Both the position numbers and the translations under genes were made by a program. This document shows, piece by piece, positions 18,763-27,437 of a stretch of DNA of 64,000 nt; position 1 is the stretch's first letter, and each line of letters opens with the position of its first letter. Source of the stretch: Tsuneonella flava. Its GTDB lineage: Bacteria > Pseudomonadota > Alphaproteobacteria > Sphingomonadales > Sphingomonadaceae. Location of the stretch: contig NZ_PHSO01000001.1 of assembly GCF_002870965.1 (NCBI RefSeq), positions 186,001-250,000 of the forward strand, read 5' to 3'. A model generated the notes under the pieces. The model was not told the origin of the DNA, did not search any database, and worked only from the letters and a program-made list of their open reading frames with translations.

Positions 18763-20088
18763 TCAGCCGCGCCAGGGGCCGGTTATCGCGATTGTCTTTG
18801 CCGGGCTGTAAGCGTTCACAAACAATGTCTTGCCATCTGGAGAGAAGCACGCGCCCGCCCATTCGGTCTGCTCGCGCAGCAATGCCAGAGGATAAGCGAC
18901 ACCTTGCGGTGTGATCCCACGCAAATGGTTTTCGACTGTATCTGTGTACTGGTCCTCGCACACCACCAGATCGCCAAATGGGGCAACCGTCAGATTATCC
19001 CCGTAATTGAATTCATCCTTGCTGTGGGACTCGAAGAACAGTTGCAGTCGATCAGGTGCTCCCGCCCTTCCCGGGACAAGGCGGAATATCTGCCCCAAAG
19101 TCGCAGCACCCCCGCTGGTACAGGCAAAATAGAGTTCGCCATCGCCCATATGAATGCCTTCGCCACGGGCGAATAACGCAGCCCCGGCCGCAGCGCCGCG
19201 CTGTCGCAAGTCATCGTTTGGCGCTTCGACATCGTCGAGATCGACCCAGTCCACCGGATTCCAGCTACCCGGCTCCACCGTCATGCCATCCCAGTTGCGC
19301 GTATCGGCAATGCCTTCGCGCAGGACCAGCGCCTGCAACTTGCCGCCTTTGGCCAGTTGTCCGGGCACGTCGGGGATGAAGCGATACAGCAGCCCATCCT
19401 TGCGATCTTCGGTCTGGTACACGATGCCGGTTGCCGGATCGACGCAGGCCGCTTCGTGATTGAAACGCCCCATTGCCTTCAACGGAACGGGATCGACCAG
19501 CCCGGCTCCATTAGCAGGCACTTCGAACACATATCCGTGATCGCGGTTTATCTTGCCATTGGCCCGGTCGACATTTTCTTCGCAACTCAGCCATGTGCCC
19601 CACGGGGTGACGCCACCGGCGCAATTGCGGATCGTGCCTGCCAGCGAGCGATATTGCCTCTCCACCGTCAGCGTCGCGGCATCCAGCACCAGAGTAGTCG
19701 TCCCACCCGGCAGCGGGACAAGGCTGCGCGCCACAGTATCGTAAGCCGGACCAGCAACACCGCCACCATCCTGACGCGGTTTCAGTTCGTGATTGCGGAC
19801 CAGTGCAATCTTGCCACCGCCCAGATCGAAGCATCCCATGCCGTCCGCTGCATCGGGAACAGTGAAGCCATCGCTCATCTTGTCGCCAAGCTGAGAAATC
19901 ACGCGATAGGAAAACCCGCGCGGCAAATCGATGAAGCCCGCCGGATCGGCCACCAACGGGCCATAGCCGGCCGCCGCGCCGAGGGGCGTGCTGGCAAGGC
20001 GAGTCGAACATCCACTGGCGGCAAGCGCAGCAAATGCGCTGCCCGTCGCGGCAAGAAAGTGTCGGCGGTTGATCGGCATGTGAGTCAT
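18763..20088 (-). CDS. PhoX-like DUF839 phosphatase, Tat-exported
   Basis: A 441-residue protein of the PhoX/DUF839 family (iron- and calcium-dependent alkaline phosphatases and relatives). The N-terminus has a twin-arginine signal, NRRHFLAATGSAFAALAASGC, which also ends in a possible lipobox. Conserved pieces are FTVPDAADGMGCF, the HEAACVDPATG block and YQTEDRKDGLLYRFIPDVP. I chose ATG 20086-20088; the frame remains open to 20235, but upstream residues do not look like signal peptide. A weak GGA ribosome site precedes it. The phosphatase assignment is family-based, and some DUF839 proteins lack proven activity. It sits 10 nt from the small membrane protein gene. Confidence 0.88.
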   Translation of the reverse strand: MTHMPINRRHFLAATGSAFAALAASGCSTRLASTPLGAAAGYGPLVADPAGFIDLPRGFSYRVISQLGDKMSDGFTVPDAADGMGCFDLGGGKIALVRNHELKPRQDGGGVAGPAYDTVARSLVPLPGGTTTLVLDAATLTVERQYRSLAGTIRNCAGGVTPWGTWLSCEENVDRANGKINRDHGYVFEVPANGAGLVDPVPLKAMGRFNHEAACVDPATGIVYQTEDRKDGLLYRFIPDVPGQLAKGGKLQALVLREGIADTRNWDGMTVEPGSWNPVDWVDLDDVEAPNDDLRQRGAAAGAALFARGEGIHMGDGELYFACTSGGAATLGQIFRLVPGRAGAPDRLQLFFESHSKDEFNYGDNLTVAPFGDLVVCEDQYTDTVENHLRGITPQGVAYPLALLREQTEWAGACFSPDGKTLFVNAYSPAKTIAITGPWRG

Positions 20089-20335
20089 ACAATTCCATTT
20101 CTGGCAGGTTCGATGCCCGCCTGCGATAGCGGAATGACGATGCGATGACAGTCGAATTGAAAAGTAAACGGGAATATCCGGTGCACCCGATGCACCAGTT
20201 CCACAACACCGACGCAAAAGTCGCATAACCACCAACCGACCGGGTCGAAGCGATGACCGAGAGCAGCGCCAAGCGTTGAATCCGCGTTGGGCGGCACTAC
20301 CTGTTCCCCGCTGCCCCGCTTAATCGGAGATTTTC

Positions 20336-20782
20336 ATGCTCAACTGGGAAGATGTCGTTACCCGCGCCGCCGGTGGCAATCCAACTCCGCCACGACGGGT
20401 AAACAAAACCGAAGCCGAATGGCGTGACCAGTTGAGCGAAGAGCAGTTCTACGTCACCCGGCAGAAAGGCACCGAGCGGCCGTTCAGCAACGATATGTGC
20501 AGCCTGTTTCAGCCGGGCCGCTATGCATGCGCCTGTTGCGGGACAGAGCTGTTCGATTCCGCCACCAAGTTCGAAAGTGGAACCGGCTGGCCCAGCTTTA
20601 CTGAGCCGCTCGATGAGACTGCGGTCGCCTATCACGGCGACAACAGCCACGGGATGATTCGCATAGAGGCGCTGTGCAATGTATGCGACGCCCATCTTGG
20701 CCATGTCTTCCCCGATGGCCCTCCACCCAGCGGCCTGCGATTCTGCATCAATGCGTTGTCGCTTGAAAAGGTCGGCACCTGA
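20336..20782 (+). CDS. msrB: Peptide-methionine (R)-S-oxide reductase MsrB
   Basis: MsrB repairs oxidised methionine (R-sulfoxide) in proteins. The 148-residue protein has the two zinc-binding CxxC pairs (CACC and CNVC), the GTGWPSF substrate-pocket motif and the catalytic cysteine in RFCIN. No signal peptide is seen, so it is cytoplasmic. The selO gene begins two bases after its stop, indicating a two-gene operon for redox-stress proteins. Confidence 0.97.
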   Translation: MLNWEDVVTRAAGGNPTPPRRVNKTEAEWRDQLSEEQFYVTRQKGTERPFSNDMCSLFQPGRYACACCGTELFDSATKFESGTGWPSFTEPLDETAVAYHGDNSHGMIRIEALCNVCDAHLGHVFPDGPPPSGLRFCINALSLEKVGT

Positions 20783-20784
20783 TC

Positions 20785-22275
20785 GTGTCGTCCCATACTG
20801 GCCTGCATACCGGTTGGCATTTCGACAACAGTTATGCCCGCGATCTGGATGGGTTTTACGCTCCGTGGCAGATCGATCCGGCAGCAGCGCCGAAGTTATT
20901 GCAGTATAATTCCGAGTTGTCGGATCGCCTCGGCCTCTCGAACGAAGGCCTCAACGATAGTGCGCTGGCGCAGATACTCGGCGGGAGTGCCCTTCCCCAA
21001 GGGGCCGAGCCGATTGCGCTGGCCTATGCCGGGCATCAATTCGGCCATTTCAATCCGCAACTGGGCGATGGGCGCGCTTTGTTGCTGGGTGAACTGATCG
21101 CCCCCGATGGCGCGCGTTTCGATCTGCAGTTGAAGGGATCGGGGCGCACCCCGTTTTCCCGCAATGGCGATGGTCGCAGCGCTATCGGCCCGGCACTGCG
21201 CGAATATCTCGTATCCGAAGCGATGGCCGCACTCGGGGTGCCTACCACACGCGCTCTATCCGTTGTGGCAACAGGCGAGAAAGTGCAGCGCGAACGGACC
21301 CATCCGGGAGCCGTGCTGGCCAGAGTGGCAGCAAGCCATATCCGCATCGGCACCTTTCAGTTTTTTGCCACGCATTTCGGCCCCGACCACGTTCGGCAAC
21401 TTGCCGACTACACCATCGAACGACATTATCCCGCAGCGGCAAATGCAGATCATCGGTATTTCGCGCTGTTCGAAGCAATTATGGACGCCCAGGTCGCGTT
21501 GGTCGCAAAATGGACCAATCTGGGTTTCGTCCATGGCGTGATGAACACCGATAACGTCGCCATCAGTGGCGAAACCATCGATTATGGCCCTTGCGCTTTC
21601 ATCGATAGCTATGCCCCCGATGCGGTATTCAGTTCGATAGACCGACAGGGCCGCTATGCATTCGGAAACCAGCCCTTCATCGCACGCTGGAACATGGCGC
21701 AACTGGCACGCGCAATGCTGCCTGTTCTGGTGGACGAAGACCCGGATGCTGTCGACAAGGTCAACGCACTGATCGGCACTTTCCCCGAACGATACATCGC
21801 CGCCTGGCTGGACGGAATGCGCGCCAAACTGGGGCTATCCAGCGTGGAAGAGGGCGATGTCGATCTCGCCAGTCGCCTGTTCAAAGCGATGGAAGGGCAA
21901 AACGTCGATTTCACGCTGTTCTTCCGTCAACTCGCGCGCGTCCCCGATGAAGGAGCGGCGGTTGTCAGCCGCCTGTTTTCCGATCCTCAGGCTGCCGATC
22001 CCTGGCTGGCCGAATGGTTGACCCGGATCGATCGCGATCCGCTTTCCGCAGCGGATCGGCGGGCTGCGATGAATGCAGTGAACCCGCTATATATTCCCCG
22101 CAATCACATGGTGGAACACGCGCTCGACGCAGCGGAAGAGGATAGCGATCTTGCACCTTTCGAACGGCTGTTGGATGCTGTCCGCAATCCATACGCAGAA
22201 CGCCCGGACCTGAACGACTACGCCCAGCCCGCACCACCCGAATTCGGCAAATATGTAACGTTCTGCGGCACCTGA
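20785..22275 (+). CDS. selO: Protein adenylyltransferase SelO (YdiU/UPF0061)
   Basis: SelO is a pseudokinase-fold enzyme that transfers AMP to protein hydroxyl groups, linked to oxidative-stress control. The 496-residue protein shows NSYARDLDGFYAPW, YAGHQFGHFNPQLGDGRA, LKGSGRTPFSRNGDGR and GVMNTDNVAISGETIDYGP, the conserved core. The start is GTG at 20785, two bases after the msrB stop, so the pair is probably co-transcribed. It ends CGT, keeping the penultimate cysteine seen in many family members (selenocysteine in some eukaryotic homologues). Confidence 0.96.
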   Translation: MSSHTGLHTGWHFDNSYARDLDGFYAPWQIDPAAAPKLLQYNSELSDRLGLSNEGLNDSALAQILGGSALPQGAEPIALAYAGHQFGHFNPQLGDGRALLLGELIAPDGARFDLQLKGSGRTPFSRNGDGRSAIGPALREYLVSEAMAALGVPTTRALSVVATGEKVQRERTHPGAVLARVAASHIRIGTFQFFATHFGPDHVRQLADYTIERHYPAAANADHRYFALFEAIMDAQVALVAKWTNLGFVHGVMNTDNVAISGETIDYGPCAFIDSYAPDAVFSSIDRQGRYAFGNQPFIARWNMAQLARAMLPVLVDEDPDAVDKVNALIGTFPERYIAAWLDGMRAKLGLSSVEEGDVDLASRLFKAMEGQNVDFTLFFRQLARVPDEGAAVVSRLFSDPQAADPWLAEWLTRIDRDPLSAADRRAAMNAVNPLYIPRNHMVEHALDAAEEDSDLAPFERLLDAVRNPYAERPDLNDYAQPAPPEFGKYVTFCGT

Positions 22276-22556
22276 AGCCGCAATTCCCGAAATCGCCCTA
22301 TCCCACCTGATTCGCTTAGCGAGGCTGAGCGTGGTTCACGGCGCCAGCTGAGCGCCCCTGCGCCCGACGAATGCCGCACTGCTCCGAACGCGAAACGCAT
22401 TTCGCGAGCAGCCGTGCGCCCCATCACATCGGCTTTCACCGCGGCGAAGATAAAGCCTTCAGTTCGCCATCCTCCGCGCCTCCCCCTTCGATATTCCCCA
22501 GCCATCGCAGCCTGCGGGTTGACGGACGGCGATACCGATGCGAGTAGATGGCTATT
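22276..22556. other. Gene-free stretch before the heme/iron receptor
   Basis: About 280 bp without a credible gene on either strand. The single open frame on the minus strand (22218-22577) is Arg/Ser-rich, overlaps the selO end and matches no family I know. The right end leads into a Fur-like box. Confidence 0.6.
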
Positions 22557-22577
22557 GCTAATCAATCTCATTATCAA
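22557..22577. promoter_or_regulatory. Fur-box-like operator
   Basis: Read on the minus strand, this 21-bp site begins TGATAATGAGATTGATTAGC, close to the 19-bp Fur consensus GATAATGATAATCATTATC. It lies 13 nt before the TonB-receptor start, inside the likely promoter or leader, and predicts iron-dependent repression. Confidence 0.65.
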
Positions 22578-22589
22578 AAAGGGGTGGGA

Positions 22590-24854
22590 ATGAAGTTCCC
22601 TGCATCAGATAAAAGTGTCCGGCCAAGCCGCTGTTCTTTCCTGACGAAGTCGTCAGAGGGAGGCGTCCACCGTTATGCGCGCCCCGCTTGTGCCTCATTG
22701 GCCCTCGCGTTCGCGATGCTCACCACACCTGCACAGGCACAGGATAACGACGGCTATTTCTGGCTCAGCCGCATGAACCAGATTGTCGTCACGGCGACAC
22801 GCACACCGGTCGAGATCGAAAATCTTCCGCTCACGGTATCGGTCACCACCGACGAGCAGATGGCGGACGAAATGGTGACGGACATCAAAGACCTTGTCCG
22901 TTTCGAACCTGGCGTCAGCGTCCAACGCCAGCCGGCACGATTTGGCGCCGCATTCGGCTCCACCGGGCGGGCTGGTAACGACGGCTTCAACATACGCGGC
23001 ATCGGCGGAAATCGTGTATTGATTCAAGTCGATGGGGTGCGGGTGCCCGATGGTTTCTCCTTTGGCGCACAAAGCGTCGGGCGCGGCGACTATGTCGATC
23101 TCGGCCTGATCAAATCGGTCGAAATCCTGCGCGGCCCGTCGTCGGCGCTTTATGGCAGCGACGGTCTGGCAGGGGCCGTCAGCTTTATCACAGCAGACCC
23201 CACCGACTTCATCAGGAACGGCAACTCAGTTGGTGGACTGGTTCGGGGCGCTTATTCCAGTGCAGACAACGAATTCAGCGAAACCGCTATTCTCGCAGCG
23301 CGCAGCGGCGACTGGTCGGGCATGGTCGCCTATACCCGGCGCGATTACAACGAACTGGATAACATGGGCACTGTCGGCGGCACCGGGAGCAGCCGCACCG
23401 AACCGAACCCGCAAGATGGGCGCTCCAATGCTGTGCTCGGCCGGATCGTCTATGATCCCGCCAACGGCCACAAGCTGCGCCTGACGGCGGAATCTCTCGA
23501 TACGCACCTGTTCACCGATGGTCTGGTCGGCCTCAGTTCCACAGTCGATCTGTTGCAGGCAGTCGATACCGGCAAGCGGCGCCGGGTCGGCCTCGACTGG
23601 AGCTGGGAAGGCGAAGGCGCGATCAACTTCGCACGGGCAGCGGTATATTGGCAGGATGCCGAAGATCGCCAGTTTACCGACGAAGACCGTACACCGGCTG
23701 CCGATCGTGAACGGCTCAACACATTCGAAAACCGGGTCTATGGATTCTCCGCAGACGCACGCTCCGACTTCGTCACCGGTCCGGCAAGTCATCGGCTCGT
23801 TTTCGGAGGCGATATCAGCAAGACCCGGCAACGCGGAGTGCGCGACGGGGTAGAGCCTCCCTATGGTGAAGTATTTCCGACGCGCGCCTTCCCGACCACC
23901 GACTTCACCCGCGCCGGACTGTTCGCAGGCGACGAGATCGCTGTCGGGCCTCTGACGCTGTATCCCGCCATTCGGTTCGACTGGTACGACCTGTCACCGC
24001 GTGACGACGCATTGCTCTCAAGTTTTGTCGGCAAAGAGCAGGATGGCTCGCGCCTGTCGCCCAAATTGGGTGCTGTGCTGAAAATCGACGATGGCGTTCG
24101 GCTGTTCGCCAACTACGCCACCGGGTTCAAGGCCCCGGAACCGACACAGGTCAACCAGTTCTTCGAAAATCTGGCCTATGGCTACACATCGCAGCCAAAC
24201 CCCGACCTTGGCCCCGAACGCAGCGAGAGCTTCGAAGGCGGTCTGCGCTTTACCGGCAGCCATGTTAGTCTGGACATCACCGGCTTCACATCGCGTTATC
24301 GCGATTTCATCAGTCAGGAAGTTGTCAGTGGCAGCTTCACCCCCAGCGACCCCGCTGTGTACCAGTTTATCAATCTGGATCACGTGCAGGTGAAAGGGGC
24401 AGAAGCTCGCCTGGAAGGGCGCGCGGACAATGGCCTTAACGGTCGGCTCTCCCTGTCTTACGCGACCGGCGATGTGACGCGCCCCGGCGGCGCAACCACG
24501 CCGCTTTCATCGATCGATCCACTCAAACTGGTCGTCGGGCTGGGCTACCGCGATCCGCAGGGGCGCTTTGGCGGGCAGCTTATTGCGACACACAGCGCGC
24601 GCAAGGAACTGGATCGGACCACCGGACTCTGCACACCCGAATGCTATCGCCCCGGCGCCTTCACCATACTCGATGCCACGGCGAATGCCCGGCTGTGGGA
24701 CGGGCTGACCCTGCGTGTGGGTGTCTTCAATATCTTCGACGAAAAATATGCGTGGTGGAGCGATGTGCGCGGCCTCGCGTCCACTTCAACCGTGACCGAT
24801 GCCTACACCCAGCCAGGTCGCAATGCGAGCGCATCGCTCACGTATCGCTTCTGA
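22590..24854 (+). CDS. TonB-dependent receptor, heme/iron type
   Basis: A 754-residue outer-membrane receptor that would import heme or an iron chelate using TonB energy. The start at 22590 follows AGGGGTGGG; an in-frame start at 22548 would overlap the Fur box. The signal region is unusually long and basic before the hydrophobic stretch ending TPAQA|QDND. The plug domain is clear: QIVVTATRTPVEIENLPL (TonB-box region), FNIRGIGGNRVLIQVDGVR, and the PSSALYGSDGLAGAVSF block typical of the hemoglobin/heme receptor subgroup. The barrel ends with a terminal Phe (SLTYRF). Two small genes follow on the same strand. Confidence 0.93.
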   Translation: MKFPASDKSVRPSRCSFLTKSSEGGVHRYARPACASLALAFAMLTTPAQAQDNDGYFWLSRMNQIVVTATRTPVEIENLPLTVSVTTDEQMADEMVTDIKDLVRFEPGVSVQRQPARFGAAFGSTGRAGNDGFNIRGIGGNRVLIQVDGVRVPDGFSFGAQSVGRGDYVDLGLIKSVEILRGPSSALYGSDGLAGAVSFITADPTDFIRNGNSVGGLVRGAYSSADNEFSETAILAARSGDWSGMVAYTRRDYNELDNMGTVGGTGSSRTEPNPQDGRSNAVLGRIVYDPANGHKLRLTAESLDTHLFTDGLVGLSSTVDLLQAVDTGKRRRVGLDWSWEGEGAINFARAAVYWQDAEDRQFTDEDRTPAADRERLNTFENRVYGFSADARSDFVTGPASHRLVFGGDISKTRQRGVRDGVEPPYGEVFPTRAFPTTDFTRAGLFAGDEIAVGPLTLYPAIRFDWYDLSPRDDALLSSFVGKEQDGSRLSPKLGAVLKIDDGVRLFANYATGFKAPEPTQVNQFFENLAYGYTSQPNPDLGPERSESFEGGLRFTGSHVSLDITGFTSRYRDFISQEVVSGSFTPSDPAVYQFINLDHVQVKGAEARLEGRADNGLNGRLSLSYATGDVTRPGGATTPLSSIDPLKLVVGLGYRDPQGRFGGQLIATHSARKELDRTTGLCTPECYRPGAFTILDATANARLWDGLTLRVGVFNIFDEKYAWWSDVRGLASTSTVTDAYTQPGRNASASLTYRF

Positions 24855-24874
24855 AACACAACAGGGGAACGACT

Positions 24875-25849
24875 ATGATCAATCTGAAGACAATTCTGGG
24901 CGCCAGCTTGCTAGCACTGGCCTGCACATCGTGTCCGGCACTGGCTCACCCACCAATCGATGCGAAGCAGGCAGCAGCGCACTTCGATCAGGACCGGGCC
25001 GATATTCTGGCGATGGCGGGCAATTATAAGGTTCGCTTCGATATGCAGGAATCGACTCGCTGGGATCCCGCCTACACCCCGATCGACAAGAAGACCTCCG
25101 GCGGGCACGAAGTCGTTCGTGTGATCGAAGATACCGGTCGCAAGATCGTGCTCCAGCACATCCTCGTCGTGAAGCACGACGGTCAGGATATGGTCATCAA
25201 ACACTGGCGGCAGGATTGGGAATACGAACCGGCACGCGTGCTCGTCTATGCCGATACCGACACCTGGAAATGGGAAGACGTGCCAGAAAAGATGCGAACC
25301 GGTCGCTGGTCGCAAACCGTCTGGCAAGTCGATGATAGCCCGCGATACGGCGGATGGGGCCAGTTCGAAACGCAGGGCGGTATCCGTCGCTGGCGATCAA
25401 ACTGGACCTGGCGTCCACTCGCTCGCCGCGATGCCGTGCGCCATCCCGTCTATGATCGGTATCTGGCAATCAACCGTCACCAGAACACGCCTGACGGGTG
25501 GATCCACTGGCAGGACAACACCAAGATGGGTTCCAAAGACGGCAAGCTGGTGCCGATCGTGCAGGAATACGTCCTCAACACCTACACGAAATTCGACGGC
25601 TACAACGTCCAGGCAGCCGACGATTACTGGGCTGCAACCCGCGATTACTGGGCCGCTGTCCGTGCTGAATGGGACGATGTCGCCCAAAAGAAAGGTGGCA
25701 TTGGCATCAAGGAACAGGCCGACACCGGCACTGTCATCAGTGCAGAACTGATGCAGCTGGCAAACGACATTCAAAACAAGACGACCACCACGGCGAAAGC
25801 AATCGCCAAAGCCCGCAAGCTGATCGCCTACAATACCCGCCAGCTCTGA
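24875..25849 (+). CDS. DUF6607 family periplasmic protein
   Basis: A 324-residue secreted protein. ATG 24875 has an AGGGGAA ribosome site and starts a signal peptide (MINLKTILGASLLALACTS) with cleavage near ALA|HPP; an ACTSC stretch could instead be a lipobox. The mature part is rich in Trp and Tyr, including HWRQDWEYE, WSQTVWQVDDSPRYGGWGQ and WIHWQDNTKMG, which resembles DUF6607 proteins found beside TonB receptors. It begins 20 nt after the receptor stop, so it should be co-expressed under iron control. A role in heme or iron handling is inferred from context only. Confidence 0.85.
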   Translation: MINLKTILGASLLALACTSCPALAHPPIDAKQAAAHFDQDRADILAMAGNYKVRFDMQESTRWDPAYTPIDKKTSGGHEVVRVIEDTGRKIVLQHILVVKHDGQDMVIKHWRQDWEYEPARVLVYADTDTWKWEDVPEKMRTGRWSQTVWQVDDSPRYGGWGQFETQGGIRRWRSNWTWRPLARRDAVRHPVYDRYLAINRHQNTPDGWIHWQDNTKMGSKDGKLVPIVQEYVLNTYTKFDGYNVQAADDYWAATRDYWAAVRAEWDDVAQKKGGIGIKEQADTGTVISAELMQLANDIQNKTTTTAKAIAKARKLIAYNTRQL

Positions 25850-25878
25850 TCTGCAAACCACCGAGGAAAGCGCCCGCT

Positions 25879-26349
25879 ATGTATGATTTCATCGACCGTC
25901 CCGTCACCGATCTCGACAATGGCGGGCGCTTTATTGTCTGGGCCGCGCGAAGCTGGGTGAAGGCCGTGGGCGAACGGCGCTGCCCCGCGCACGGCATCGC
26001 CCCTGCCTTTGCCAAATGGAATATGTTGAGCGGGCTGCAACCGTTCCTTGGGATGATGGCGCTGTTAAATCGTCATGGATTGCAGAACTTCGAGTTTTGC
26101 GGGCTTCAGTGCAACCACGTGTCCGAACACGAAGCGATCATCGTAAGCCTGTTGTGCGGACTTCAGGAAGATGACCCGGTAAGTGTCCGCCATACGCTAG
26201 AATTGCTGATTTCGGATGATGCGATCGGGGATTTACTACTGGCGCTCAACATGCTCGACAAGGCAATGTACGCAGCAGGCATTCGCCCCGGCAGAGAAAC
26301 CGCAGATACCCCTCCGGTCGATACCGCCGCAAAGAAACCCCGTCGCTGA
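25879..26349 (+). CDS. Uncharacterised 156-residue protein of the iron operon
   Basis: The third gene of the TonB-receptor operon, 29 nt after DUF6607, with a GAGGAAAG ribosome site before ATG 25879. I do not recognise the family. No signal peptide is apparent, so it is probably cytoplasmic. It has a mostly helical look and several cysteines and histidines (RRCPAHG, FEFCGLQCNHVSEHE, LLCGL) that could bind iron or heme. A Pro- and Lys-rich tail ends it. The CGLQCNHVSEH cluster is a reasonable metal-site guess, not evidence of function. Confidence 0.8.
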   Translation: MYDFIDRPVTDLDNGGRFIVWAARSWVKAVGERRCPAHGIAPAFAKWNMLSGLQPFLGMMALLNRHGLQNFEFCGLQCNHVSEHEAIIVSLLCGLQEDDPVSVRHTLELLISDDAIGDLLLALNMLDKAMYAAGIRPGRETADTPPVDTAAKKPRR

Positions 26350-26411
26350 CTGGGCCAGTACGTCGTAACTGAATGAAGCGGGCAAGGCTGGACCGCATCG
26401 ACGATAGCCAT

Positions 26412-27365
26412 TTACCTAGCCACGACCCGGCGAACACCCACCGCAGATGTTATAATACCTCCGAATATCAGTAACATGCCGGTTATATGATAACTGTGCA
26501 GCGCCTCGCCCAGCAACGCCGCAGCCAGCAAGGCACCGAATAGTGGCATCAGCGTGATCATCTGACCTGCCGGAGCCGCCCCCAGCTTCGCCACCGCGGC
26601 ATTGTAGAGCACATAAGCGACCAGCGAGGGGAATATGGCCACATAGACAAACGCCCCTATGACATCGGCACGCAGCGGAATCGTCGCCCCCGCGCGCATC
26701 TCGAATGCAGCAAACGGGAGCATGGCAATTGCTCCGATGGCAAACGTCACCACTAAAAAGCTCAGCGGATGGCAATCGGGCCGCAGTCGCAGAAACGCAG
26801 TATAAAGCGCCCAGCACACTACGCCGCACAAAATCAGGAAGTCCCCGAAGTTAAGCTGTAGATGGGCAAGCTCTGCCAAATGACCGCGCAATACGATGAC
26901 AACCACGCCCAGCATCGACAAAGCAACACCGATGATTTGCAGCAAAGACGCCCGATCGCGAAAAAACAAACGATTGAATACCAGCACAAGTGCCGGGATC
27001 GCTGCCTGCAGCAACAGCCCATTGCTAGCTGTCGTGAAGCGAAGCCCTGAATAAACAAAGGCGTTGAACGCTGCCACGCCTGTTATTCCCAAGGCCAGAA
27101 CCGTTCTCCAGCGCTCGATCAGAATGGCTTTGTCCGCAACCAGATGCCTCCAGGCAAATGGCAGCACCGCCAGCAATGCTCCGGTCCAGCGCACGAATGC
27201 CAGCGTAAATGGCGGAATCACTCCGTTCACCGCCCGCCCGACGATAAAGTTACCGGACCAGAACAGGATCACAATGCACAGCGTGGCATAAGGCCACAAT
27301 GCCGCCGCCTTCCCATCGCCAGAAACCGAAGCACCTGCCCTCACCGACCATATCCTTTCAAACAC
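26412..27365 (-). CDS. DMT-superfamily (EamA) transporter
   Basis: An inner-membrane protein of about 317 residues with ten hydrophobic segments in two EamA repeats. The first repeat contains ILFWSGNFIVGRAV and PPFTLAFVRW, common in the drug/metabolite transporter group. The start is GTG at 27365 or, with an AAAGGA ribosome site 8 nt ahead, GTG at 27344, removing seven residues. Substrate unknown. It follows the HAD-UbiA gene by about 70 nt on the same strand, but a metabolite-exporter role separate from that locus is equally likely. Confidence 0.9.
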   Translation of the reverse strand: MFERIWSVRAGASVSGDGKAAALWPYATLCIVILFWSGNFIVGRAVNGVIPPFTLAFVRWTGALLAVLPFAWRHLVADKAILIERWRTVLALGITGVAAFNAFVYSGLRFTTASNGLLLQAAIPALVLVFNRLFFRDRASLLQIIGVALSMLGVVVIVLRGHLAELAHLQLNFGDFLILCGVVCWALYTAFLRLRPDCHPLSFLVVTFAIGAIAMLPFAAFEMRAGATIPLRADVIGAFVYVAIFPSLVAYVLYNAAVAKLGAAPAGQMITLMPLFGALLAAALLGEALHSYHITGMLLIFGGIITSAVGVRRVVAR

Positions 27366-27437
27366 ACCCGCCTAAGCGCAGCGAAATCCGAATGAGCGAC
27401 GGATGAGGGATTTCAGCCGTCGTTTCTCAGATCGCCA

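Noticed and set aside
20089-20235. N-terminal extension of the PhoX-like gene
   Set aside because: The extension has no signal-peptide or family character, while the Tat signal begins just after ATG 20088.
22218-22577. Minus-strand 119-codon frame upstream of the heme receptor
   Set aside because: Overlaps selO and the Fur-like box, has no family likeness and is rich in Arg and Ser.
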